A stretch of DNA of 47,251 nucleotides from Pedobacter psychrodurus (lineage in GTDB: Bacteria; Bacteroidota; Bacteroidia; Sphingobacteriales; Sphingobacteriaceae). Shown piece after piece: positions 33,823 to 42,128 of the stretch (within the stretch, counting starts at the first letter, position 1; each line of letters opens with the position of its first letter). The stretch is from NCBI RefSeq assembly GCF_004331735.1, contig NZ_SJSO01000032.1:301-47551 (forward strand). The letters run 5' to 3'. The notes under the pieces were generated by a model. It searched no databases and had not been told where the DNA came from. It saw nothing but the letters and a program-made list of their open reading frames with translations. The position numbers and the translations under genes were made by a program.

Positions 33823-34944
33823 ATGATGAATAAGAAAATCAGTTTTGTTTTAGGATTTATCGCCTTTAGTTTGGGCTTAAGTAGTTATGTTTCTGCACAA
33901 CAAACATATACTTCTTTTACTCCTGGTAAACTTTGGAAGGACGATAAAGGCGTTCATATTAATGCCCATGGCGGGGGTATTGTTGAATATAAAGGAGTTT
34001 ATTATTGGTTTGGCGAGCATAAGATTGAAGGTGAAAAAGGGAATACAGCACAGGTAGGCGTGCATTGCTACTCATCAAAAGATTTATATAACTGGAAAGA
34101 TGAGGGTATTGCGCTTCCGGTTTCCGAAGATCTGAAAAGTGATATTGCCAAAGGGGCTATTTTAGAACGCCCAAAAGTGGTGTATAACAAGAAAACCAAA
34201 AAGTTTGTAATGTGGTTTCACTTAGAGCTTTTAGGCAAGGGTTATGCAGCAGCAAGATCGGGTGTTGCAGTAGCCGATCGTCCAACCGGGCCATATACTT
34301 TTATCAAGAGTTATCGTCCAAATCCAGAGAAAATGCCTTTCTATGTAGCAGGAACAGCAGAAAAAGATATGGTAAACTGCCAGCAACCAGCCAATAAAAG
34401 TGATGGCTTTTTCTGTAGGGATTTACCTGGTGGGCAAATGGCGAGGGATATGACAGTTTTTGTAGACGATGATGGCAAAGCCTATCATGTATTCTCTTCG
34501 GAAGAAAACTTCACCCTTCATTTGGCCGAATTAACCCCCGATTATTTGGGACATACAGGGAAATTTATCAGGATTTATGTTGGGCAGCAAACAGAAGCAC
34601 CAGCTTTGTTTAAGAAAAACGGAACTTACTATATGGTGGGTTCGGGCTGTACAGGCTGGGCGCCAAATCCGGCAAGATGGTTCAAAGCAAGTTCCATCTG
34701 GGGACCTTGGACTTATATGGGGAATCCATGCCAGGGCGAAGGGGCGAAGCTAACCTATGGTGGGCAGAGTACGCATGTATTACCAGCGCCAGGAAAAAAA
34801 GGAGAATTTATTTTTATGGCCGATAAATGGGAGCCCAAAAATGCCATTGATGGTCGTTATTTATGGTTGCCGATTAAATTTGAGAACGATAAAATTTCGA
34901 TAAACTGGGCAGACGAATGGGATTTGAGCGTGTTTAAAAAGTAG
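33823..34944 (+). CDS. GH43 subfamily 24-like exo-beta-1,3-galactanase
   Basis: The 373-residue secreted protein (signal peptide ending YVSAQ) has the five-bladed GH43 fold, but begins INAHGGGIVEYKGVYYWFGEHKIEG (H49-G50-G51-G52) where ordinary GH43 enzymes have the catalytic-base Asp in a DP motif. This HGGG start and the following ILERPKVVYNKKTKKFVMWFH, MARDMTVFVDDDGKAYHVFSSEEN and TEAPALFKKNGTYYMVGSGCTGW are typical of GH43_24 exo-beta-1,3-galactanases, which are known to lack the usual base. They remove galactose from the beta-1,3-galactan backbone of arabinogalactan. The reading frame opens at a TTG (33814). I chose the ATG at 33823, the adjacent one at 33826 being possible. Confidence 0.87.
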   Translation: MMNKKISFVLGFIAFSLGLSSYVSAQQTYTSFTPGKLWKDDKGVHINAHGGGIVEYKGVYYWFGEHKIEGEKGNTAQVGVHCYSSKDLYNWKDEGIALPVSEDLKSDIAKGAILERPKVVYNKKTKKFVMWFHLELLGKGYAAARSGVAVADRPTGPYTFIKSYRPNPEKMPFYVAGTAEKDMVNCQQPANKSDGFFCRDLPGGQMARDMTVFVDDDGKAYHVFSSEENFTLHLAELTPDYLGHTGKFIRIYVGQQTEAPALFKKNGTYYMVGSGCTGWAPNPARWFKASSIWGPWTYMGNPCQGEGAKLTYGGQSTHVLPAPGKKGEFIFMADKWEPKNAIDGRYLWLPIKFENDKISINWADEWDLSVFKK

Positions 34945-35054
34945 AGAAAAAACAAAATTTTTATATAAACCATAGATGATGAATTGCGTAAAAATACGCA
35001 AATGGGATTCTTTTTGTCCAAAATTCGGGTCATCTTAAAAACAACTCTTAAAAA

Positions 35055-36896
35055 ATGAAAGCAAAATTATTATGGTTGGTGGCGATATGTTTCTCCTTAT
35101 CAGCTTTTGGCCAGCAAGCTAAACACACGTTTAAGCTAGGAGAAACAAATTTTTTATTAGACGAAAAACCCTTTCAGATTATCTCTGGTGAGTTACATTA
35201 CCCACGTGTACCAAAAGAGGCCTGGCGGGCCCGTATGAAAATGGCCAAAGCAATGGGGCTAAATACCATTGGCACCTATGTATTCTGGAACCTGCATGAA
35301 CCGCAAAAAGGAAAATTCGATTTTTCAGGGAATAACAACATCGCCGAATTTGTTAAAATCGCTCAGCAAGAAGGCCTTTGGGTTATCTTAAGACCAAGCC
35401 CATATGTTTGTGCCGAATGGGAGTTTGGTGGTTATCCATATTGGCTTCAGAATGAAAAAGGTCTTGTGGTAAGAAGTACCGAAAAACAATATTTAGAAGA
35501 GTATAAAAAGTATATTATTGAAGTAGGGAAGCAGTTGGCACCATTGCAGATTAACCATGGTGGTAACATCATTATGGTGCAGGTAGAGAACGAATATGGC
35601 TCTTACGCTGCTGATAAAAACTATTTAGATATCAACAGAAAAATGTTTATCGAAGCAGGCTTTGACGGATTGCTTTATACCTGTGATCCTGCTGCTGATG
35701 TAAAAGATGGCCACTTAGCAGGTTTGTTACCTGCAGTAAACGGAATCGATAATCCTGCAAAAATTAGGCAGTTGGTAAATGAAAATCACAATGGCAAAGG
35801 CCCGTATTTTATTGCAGAATGGTACCCTGCATGGTTCGATTGGTGGGGAACACCTCATCACACTGTTCCGGCAGCGCAATACACCAAAAAGTTAGATTCC
35901 GTTTTAGCGGCAGGCATTTCCATTAATATGTATATGTTCCATGGTGGTACAACCCGCGATTTTATGAATGGGGCCAATTACAAGGACATTTCTCCTTACG
36001 AACCACAAACCAGTAGTTACGATTACGATGCGCCTTTAAATGAGGCTGGGAATGTAACTGATAAATTCAGAGAGTTTAGAAGCGTGATCGAAAAACATCT
36101 TCCAACAGGACAAACTTTACCGCTAATCCCAGCTGCAAAACCAAGTATTGCAATTGCACCTTTTAAACTGATTAATAAAGTTGCCTTGTTTAATACATTG
36201 CCAAAAGCCGTGAAAAATAGCACACCTTTAACTTTCGAAGACCTTAAACAGGATTACGGTTACGTATTGTACCGCACCACCATTCGGGGAGGTAAAAAAG
36301 GCGAACTGCAGCTTAAACAATTACGAGATTATGCCCTCATTTTTATCAATCAAAAAAGGGCAGGTATTTTAGACCGCAGACTAAATCAAAATACATTGGT
36401 ATTAGATCTTCCGGCAGGAGAAGTACAGCTCGATATTTTTGTCGAAAATATGGGTAGGGTAAACTTTGGAAAGTATTTGTTAGAAAACAAAAAAGGAATT
36501 ACTGAACAGGTAACTTTTGATGGTGCCGAAGTTAAAAACTGGTCGATGTATGGCTTCCCTTTTAATAACATAAATGGTTATAGTTCCAAAGCTGCCCCTT
36601 CAAAAGAAACCGGAAACGGACCAACATTACAAAAAGGATCGTTCCAAATTTCGACTGTTGCCGATACCTATTTAGATATGACCGATTGGGGAAAAGGAGT
36701 AGTATGGGTTAACGGACACAACTTAGGAAAGTATTGGGCAATCGGTCCACAACAAACATTATATATCCCTCAAGAATGGTTAAAAAAAGGCAAAAATGAT
36801 ATCGCTGTTTTAGAACTGATTAAACCTGATCAGCATATTTTGAAAGCAATAGATCAACCAATTTTAAATACGCTTAAAAAATTAAACGTAGATTAA
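35055..36896 (+). CDS. GH35 beta-galactosidase
   Basis: The 613-residue protein has a signal peptide (ending SAFGQ) and the complete GH35 catalytic barrel: ISGELHYPRVPKEAWRARMKMAKAMGLNTIGTYVFWNLHEP, RPSPYVCAEWEFGGYPYWL, the acid/base in MVQVENEYGSY (E180) and the nucleophile in YFIAEWYPAWFDWWG (E255). A C-terminal jelly-roll with TYLDMTDWGKGVVWVNGHNLGKYW (about 530-560) completes it. It releases terminal beta-galactose. In this operon it would follow the galactanase on arabinogalactan fragments. It is the last gene before the regulatory gap 36897-37368. A broken paralogue lies at 10514-10843. Confidence 0.93.
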   Translation: MKAKLLWLVAICFSLSAFGQQAKHTFKLGETNFLLDEKPFQIISGELHYPRVPKEAWRARMKMAKAMGLNTIGTYVFWNLHEPQKGKFDFSGNNNIAEFVKIAQQEGLWVILRPSPYVCAEWEFGGYPYWLQNEKGLVVRSTEKQYLEEYKKYIIEVGKQLAPLQINHGGNIIMVQVENEYGSYAADKNYLDINRKMFIEAGFDGLLYTCDPAADVKDGHLAGLLPAVNGIDNPAKIRQLVNENHNGKGPYFIAEWYPAWFDWWGTPHHTVPAAQYTKKLDSVLAAGISINMYMFHGGTTRDFMNGANYKDISPYEPQTSSYDYDAPLNEAGNVTDKFREFRSVIEKHLPTGQTLPLIPAAKPSIAIAPFKLINKVALFNTLPKAVKNSTPLTFEDLKQDYGYVLYRTTIRGGKKGELQLKQLRDYALIFINQKRAGILDRRLNQNTLVLDLPAGEVQLDIFVENMGRVNFGKYLLENKKGITEQVTFDGAEVKNWSMYGFPFNNINGYSSKAAPSKETGNGPTLQKGSFQISTVADTYLDMTDWGKGVVWVNGHNLGKYWAIGPQQTLYIPQEWLKKGKNDIAVLELIKPDQHILKAIDQPILNTLKKLNVD

Positions 36897-36916
36897 ACGT
36901 TTAAAAATCTTAAAAA

Positions 36917-36964
36917 TAGGGGTTAAAGGCCAGATTTTAACTAAAAATAACAATTTAACCCCTA
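36917..36964. terminator. 11-bp inverted repeat TAGGGGTTAAA / TTTAACCCCTA after the GH35 gene
   Basis: The arms (36917-36927, 36954-36964) are exact and separated by 26 bases. It could end the enzyme operon, but the right arm also forms the first half of the CCCCT direct repeat, so it may instead be part of the operator. Confidence 0.4.
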
Positions 36965-36984
36965 CTTATTACCGTATTACCCCT
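36958..36984 (+). promoter_or_regulatory. Direct repeat ACCCCT-N15-ACCCCT, candidate HTCS operator for susCD
   Basis: ACCCCT at 36958-36963 and 36979-36984 start 21 bp apart and share the flanks TTAACCCCTAC and ATTACCCCTCAC. The CCCCT core, the two-turn spacing and the distance from the second core to a -7-like TTACTTTG (37008-37015, 28 bases) match the pair at 27742-27771 before the enzyme operon. Confidence 0.5.
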
Positions 36985-37368
36985 CACTCTATCGGGGTAA
37001 TAAATGGTTACTTTGTTAGAACCAAATCTTTATCCCATGAGTGATTTTTATAGCAGATCAGATTAATGGCCTTGAGCACATTTTTTTAATCTATGTTAAA
37101 CTGTCACTTCCTAATTTTATAATAAATTAACCAATAGCAATATGAAAAAATATTTACTACTAATCTAGTTCGGTTGTATCCCTGTTAAGCCTCCAAAGCT
37201 TCTAAGCCTAATATAATTTAGGATAATACCATAGCATACTTTAATGAAAACGTGTACGGCCAGGGTTTTACCCATATCCTTAATTTATAAACCACACAAT
37301 ATTACCAAATAGCCACATGCTACAAAGCAATGCGTGTATTGTGTAATACAACTAACTAATATAAAATT

Positions 37369-40300
37369 ATGAGTGAAAAAAAAACGCTTAAAAACCTAGG
37401 GTTCGTATTTATATCGTTGGCCTTTCTGATTTTAGGTAATCAGAGTTTCGCAAACACACAAAATTTAGTAAATCGACAGGATAGTACGCAACTTAAGAGC
37501 ATTATGTTTACAATCCTGGATGAGAATGATTTCCCGTTAGTAGGAGCTGATGTTGCAAACATACGTTTAAGCAACAATACCAAAACAGATAGTTCTGGAA
37601 CAGCAAAGCTAAATTCGGAGAAGAATGATGTTATACGCGTTCAATATAACGGTAAACTGCTAAAAGAGTATATCGCTAATGGAAATCTAAACCAGATTAT
37701 CCGTATTGATGGAAATAATATTATGGTAATGCTGCAAAAGAAAGTGGTTTTAACGAATGATATTAAAATCTCCCCAAATTTGACAACATCATCTACACAG
37801 GCGGTATATAATAACAACCTTGTTAAATCAACGGTAACCAGTGTGAAAAATGCATTAACCGGTCGGCTGGCAGGTTTATATACAAATCAAACCAGCGGAC
37901 GTCCTGGACTTGAAGAAGTATCTGTATTGTTGAGAGGGCAAAACCCGATTATTTTGGTTGATGGGATACCACGTGATCTTACGATGATCGACCTGGAAGA
38001 GATTGAATCTGTAACTGTACTTAAAGATGCTGTTTCTACCGCAATGTTAGGATTGAGATCATCAGGAGGGGCGATAGCAATTACAACAAAAAGAGGCTTT
38101 ATTGGTGCGCAACAAATTTCGTTAACAGCGCAGACAGGTCTTCAAAGCCCACTTAAAATGCCTAAAACATTGGGTGCTTTTGATTATGCTAACCTATATA
38201 ACGAAGCAAGGCGAAATAGCGGCGACCAACCGGTTTACACCCAATCTGATCTTGATGCATTTAGAACAGGATCTGATCCTATTGGGCATCCAGATGTGAA
38301 CTGGCAAGATCAGGTATTAAAAGATAAATCTACATTCAGCCGCTACGATCTTAATTTCCGCGGCGGTGGAAATACCGCTAGGTATTATGTTGGCTTAGAA
38401 TATCAGAACCAAAAAGGCCAGTTTAACGAAAGTGATATGAACGAATATTCTACCAATACGAGTTTTAGCAACTATACGGTCCGGTCTAATGTAGACATCA
38501 ATCTTACCCCAAAAATGACGCTCGGGCTCCATCTTTTTGGTCGGATTGGAAATTACACTCAACCCGGAAATACAGCGGCTACTATTTTTAGCTCTATACT
38601 GAACACGCCTAACAATGCATATCCAATTTTCAATGAAAATGGTAGTTATGGAGGAAATACACAGTTCCAGAATAATATTTACGCGCAAACTGTTAACTCT
38701 GGCTATCGCTTAAATTACAGAAGGGATATCATTACGGACTTAACATTAAGACGAAATTTAGATGATGTTGTACCTGGCTTATGGGCGCAGGCATTAGTTT
38801 CATTTTATTCTGGTTTATCAGAAAATACAGATAGAAGTAAATCATTTGCGGTTTACAAGCAAACTGGCGTAGGTTCAGCCGCATCGTACCAGCTTTTTGG
38901 CGCCAATGGAACACAAAATAATGGTACCTCTACCGATTATCAAAACAGACAATCGTATCTAGAAGGAACAGTTGGTTACAAAAGAAATTTTGGCCTGCAT
39001 CAAATTGATGCTCAGATTAGAGCAACCAGCGATAATGTAAATAGCGGAGGCGACCTTGGCTTGAACTATTACGGAGGTTCTGGCCGGGCTGCTTACAGCT
39101 TCGACGAGCGTTATACCGCAGAGGTAGCATTCGGGCTTAACCGAACCAATAGATATCCAAAAGGATCTCCCATGGGATTCTTTCCGGCAGCAGGTTTGAG
39201 TTGGAATATTACCAAAGAAAAATTCATGCCCCAGTTGTCTTGGCTAAATGATCTGAAGTTATTTGCCAGTTACGGACGTACCGGTAATGATGCTGCAGGT
39301 TATTTTGTTTTCCAACAATTTTATGTAGGTAGTCCAAGTTCATATTTCTTTGGTACAAGCGCTTCGAGTAGTTCTGCTCTACGTCAGGATGTATTGGCAA
39401 ATCCAAATGTAACCTGGGAAAAAGGGGATAAATTAAATTTAGGTTTAAAAACCACATTATTTAGTAACCACTTGTTTTTACAGGCCGAGTACTTCAATAA
39501 CAAATATTCAGATCTGCTTACTTCACCTAATTTATCTACCATTGTGGGTACAACTGTAAGAAACCTAAATGTGGGTATCAATCGCTATAGCGGATTTGAA
39601 CTTCAGTTAAATTGGCAACAATCATTCGGCGATTTTAGTTATTTTATTTCTGGTAATGCCAGTACTTTAAAATCAAAAGTAATTTACCAGAATGAAGTAT
39701 TTAGGGAATATAGCTATCAAAGCCGTACCGGACAACCTGTAGGGCAGCAGTATGGCTATATTGCTGATGGGCTTTTTCAATCGCAGGCAGAAATCAATGC
39801 CGCTGCAAAAATTGCAGGATATAATCCTGTTCCTGGTGATATTAAATATAAAGACTTAAATAGTGATGGTATTATTGATCAGTTCGATCAGGCAAAAATC
39901 GGTACAGATAAACCATTAGTTTATTATGGAGCAAATATTGGTTTCTCTTATTCAGGCTTCGATTTTAGTGTGCTATTGCAAGGGGTTGCAAACAGAAATC
40001 TGCTGCTAACAGGTAATAGTGAATGGGAATTTCAGAATGGTGGCTTCGGTCAGGCTTATGAACATAACTTAGACCGTTGGACCCCGGCAACTGCAGCAAC
40101 AGCCACCTATCCAAGAGTTACTGTTGGTAATAACTTCAACAATAACATCGTCTCTTCATTTTGGATGCACAGTGGCAATTATCTGCGATTGAAAAATATC
40201 GAACTGGGTTATACCATTTCACCACGGTTTACCAATAAAGTAAAAGTTTCGAGTATCAGATTATTTGTAAATGGTACAAACTTGTTTACAAGCGCTTCGT

Positions 40301-40383
40301 TTGATCGCGTTGATCCAGAAACCAACGGTGGAGTGTATCCAATCCAAAGGGTAATTAATGGTGGCTTAAGTGTTAAATTTTAA
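37369..40383 (+). CDS. SusC-family TonB-dependent transporter, first of tandem pair
   Basis: The 1004-residue protein has a signal peptide (1-28, ending SFAN), an N-terminal carboxypeptidase-regulatory-like domain in divergent form (FTILDENDFPLVGADVANIRL), then a plug with LTGRLAGLYTNQTSGRPGLEEVSVLLRG, NPIILVDGIPRDL and ESVTVLKDAVSTAMLGLRSSGGAIAITTKRG. The barrel ends in NGGLSVKF. It lacks the usual VVVVGYG block, which makes it more divergent than the other SusC proteins here. It imports oligosaccharide with the SusD encoded 11 bases downstream. A long untranslated leader with a probable HTCS operator precedes it. Confidence 0.92.
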   Translation: MSEKKTLKNLGFVFISLAFLILGNQSFANTQNLVNRQDSTQLKSIMFTILDENDFPLVGADVANIRLSNNTKTDSSGTAKLNSEKNDVIRVQYNGKLLKEYIANGNLNQIIRIDGNNIMVMLQKKVVLTNDIKISPNLTTSSTQAVYNNNLVKSTVTSVKNALTGRLAGLYTNQTSGRPGLEEVSVLLRGQNPIILVDGIPRDLTMIDLEEIESVTVLKDAVSTAMLGLRSSGGAIAITTKRGFIGAQQISLTAQTGLQSPLKMPKTLGAFDYANLYNEARRNSGDQPVYTQSDLDAFRTGSDPIGHPDVNWQDQVLKDKSTFSRYDLNFRGGGNTARYYVGLEYQNQKGQFNESDMNEYSTNTSFSNYTVRSNVDINLTPKMTLGLHLFGRIGNYTQPGNTAATIFSSILNTPNNAYPIFNENGSYGGNTQFQNNIYAQTVNSGYRLNYRRDIITDLTLRRNLDDVVPGLWAQALVSFYSGLSENTDRSKSFAVYKQTGVGSAASYQLFGANGTQNNGTSTDYQNRQSYLEGTVGYKRNFGLHQIDAQIRATSDNVNSGGDLGLNYYGGSGRAAYSFDERYTAEVAFGLNRTNRYPKGSPMGFFPAAGLSWNITKEKFMPQLSWLNDLKLFASYGRTGNDAAGYFVFQQFYVGSPSSYFFGTSASSSSALRQDVLANPNVTWEKGDKLNLGLKTTLFSNHLFLQAEYFNNKYSDLLTSPNLSTIVGTTVRNLNVGINRYSGFELQLNWQQSFGDFSYFISGNASTLKSKVIYQNEVFREYSYQSRTGQPVGQQYGYIADGLFQSQAEINAAAKIAGYNPVPGDIKYKDLNSDGIIDQFDQAKIGTDKPLVYYGANIGFSYSGFDFSVLLQGVANRNLLLTGNSEWEFQNGGFGQAYEHNLDRWTPATAATATYPRVTVGNNFNNNIVSSFWMHSGNYLRLKNIELGYTISPRFTNKVKVSSIRLFVNGTNLFTSASFDRVDPETNGGVYPIQRVINGGLSVKF

Positions 40384-40394
40384 TCGTTAAACAG

Positions 40395-42095
40395 ATGAAT
40401 ACGAGAATAATGGTTTTCATGATGATCTTAATAGCTATGGCATCGTGTAAAAAATATGAAGAAACACCTTTACAAGGAATTAATAAAGATAATGTTTACG
40501 ATCCATTGGATAAAAACGGTGATTTTGCCAGACAGGTACTTTCAGATTTATATACCTCATTACCTGATGGTTTTAATAGGATAAGTGGAGATGGTACTGT
40601 TGGCGATTTCCTTGATGCAGGCAGTGATGACGCGGTTCCATCAAGACAGAATAAAGTGGTCGAATATTATAGTAATGGCAGGTTAAATGCAACTAATAAT
40701 CCAGATAATAACTGGGAAAGTGCTTACCGTGCAATTCGTGCAGCAAACGATTTCTTAGCCAATGTAGACGTTGTTCCTGTTGATGCCAATGCGCCAAAAA
40801 CACTTCAATATTGGAAAGCTGAAGCACGTTTTATCAGGGCAATGAATTATTTTGAAATGATTAAAAGATATGGAGGTGTGCCATTAATTGGCGATAAAGT
40901 ATTATCTCCTGATGCTAACTTACAGATTCCACGTAATACTTTCGAGCAATGTGTAACCTACCTGGTAAGCGAATGCGATGCCATTAAAGGTTTATTGCGT
41001 GTGGAGCCTGTTGCTGATTCTGACTTAGGTAGGATTACACGTGGTGCAGCTTATGCACTCAAAGCAAGAGTGCTGCTTTATGCGGCAAGTCCACTTTTTA
41101 ATGGTGGAGGAATAGCTGGCGATGCTACTAAAAAAGCTTTAGCAGGTTACCCTACGTTTGATGCTACAAGATGGACACTAGCTTTAAATGCAGTACAAGA
41201 ATTAATTAATTTAAATGCTTACCAGCTTACCACAACATTTAATGCTGCCTTTATCGGTAGAAAAAATACAGAGGTTATATTGGCAAAACAAAGAGCTAAA
41301 ACCTTCGATCTGGAAACCAACAATGCGCCTGTAGGTTATACTACGCCATTGAGCAATGGCTTTACCAGCCCAACACAAGAGTTAGTAGATGCATTTCCGA
41401 TGTTAAACGGATTAAGTATTACAGATCCAGCTTCTGGTTATGTGGCTGCTAATCCTTATGCAGGAAGAGATAAAAGGTTAGATAATACCGTTTTCTATAA
41501 TGGGATCAGATGGTTGAGTCGTAATGTAGAAACTTTTGAAGGAGGTAAAGATAAACCAGGAGGTGTAGCTGTACAAACCAGAACAGGTTACTACTTAAAG
41601 AAATACATGGCAGATTTTTCTGCAGCAACAGCCTATGCTACGCAAGACCATAACTATATTATCTTCCGCTACGGAGGAGTCTTACTTGACTATGCAGAAT
41701 GTTTAAACGAAGTGGGGAGAACAGCAGATGCCTATTCGCCATTAAGGTCGCTTCGTTTAAGAGCTGGAATTACTGCTGGAACTGGCGCAGATACCTATGG
41801 AATTAAGTCAGGCATGTCTCAGGCAGATATGCGTGCTTTTATCCAGAACGAAAGAAGGGTGGAGATGGCTTTTGAAGAACAGCGTTTTTGGGATATCAGA
41901 CGTTGGAAAATTGCAGGTCAGGTTCTAAATGGCGCACTTCATGGTACACAGATAACCAGATCATCAGCAGGAGCTTTAACCTACGCGCCATATACAGTAA
42001 CCAATACCACATTTAATCAGCGGTTTTACCTAATGCCTATCCCATATTCAGAGCTGATCACAAACAGAAGCCTGATACAGAACGAGGGTTGGTAA
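40395..42095 (+). CDS. SusD-family lipoprotein, first of tandem pair
   Basis: The 566-residue protein has a lipoprotein signal (MNTRIMVFMMILIAMASC, lipobox MASC), the SusD helical repeats WKAEARFIRAMNYFEMIKRYGGVPLI and YGGVLLDYAECLNEVGRTADAYSPL, and the late FIQNERRVEMAFEEQRFWDIRRWKIA and YLMPIPYSELITNRSLIQNEGW. It binds glycan at the cell surface over the adjacent SusC. The long insertion around residues 190-330 (AASPLFNGGG, LDNTVFYNGIRWLSRN) is shared with the SusD at 45219, so the two belong to one subfamily, distinct from the sulfatase-operon SusD. Confidence 0.93.
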   Translation: MNTRIMVFMMILIAMASCKKYEETPLQGINKDNVYDPLDKNGDFARQVLSDLYTSLPDGFNRISGDGTVGDFLDAGSDDAVPSRQNKVVEYYSNGRLNATNNPDNNWESAYRAIRAANDFLANVDVVPVDANAPKTLQYWKAEARFIRAMNYFEMIKRYGGVPLIGDKVLSPDANLQIPRNTFEQCVTYLVSECDAIKGLLRVEPVADSDLGRITRGAAYALKARVLLYAASPLFNGGGIAGDATKKALAGYPTFDATRWTLALNAVQELINLNAYQLTTTFNAAFIGRKNTEVILAKQRAKTFDLETNNAPVGYTTPLSNGFTSPTQELVDAFPMLNGLSITDPASGYVAANPYAGRDKRLDNTVFYNGIRWLSRNVETFEGGKDKPGGVAVQTRTGYYLKKYMADFSAATAYATQDHNYIIFRYGGVLLDYAECLNEVGRTADAYSPLRSLRLRAGITAGTGADTYGIKSGMSQADMRAFIQNERRVEMAFEEQRFWDIRRWKIAGQVLNGALHGTQITRSSAGALTYAPYTVTNTTFNQRFYLMPIPYSELITNRSLIQNEGW

Positions 42096-42128
42096 TCATT
42101 AACAAATAAGTTAAAACTGAAAGCATTT

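Larger units (their letters stand above)
36897..37368 (+). other. Intergenic region with operators, hairpins and a small remnant
   Basis: These 472 bases separate GH35 from the tandem susCD genes. They contain the inverted repeat 36917-36964, the CCCCT direct repeat 36958-36984, ATTACCCC/GGGGTAAT (36976-36983 with about 36994-37001), and a TTACTTTG box at 37008-37015, giving a 5' leader near 345 bases. At 37142 a start MKKYLLLI is cut by TAG and then reads on as FGC, like a dead lipoprotein gene. At about 37229-37290 another piece reads YFNENVYGQGFTHILNL-stop. These suggest a decayed gene of unknown type. Confidence 0.4.
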
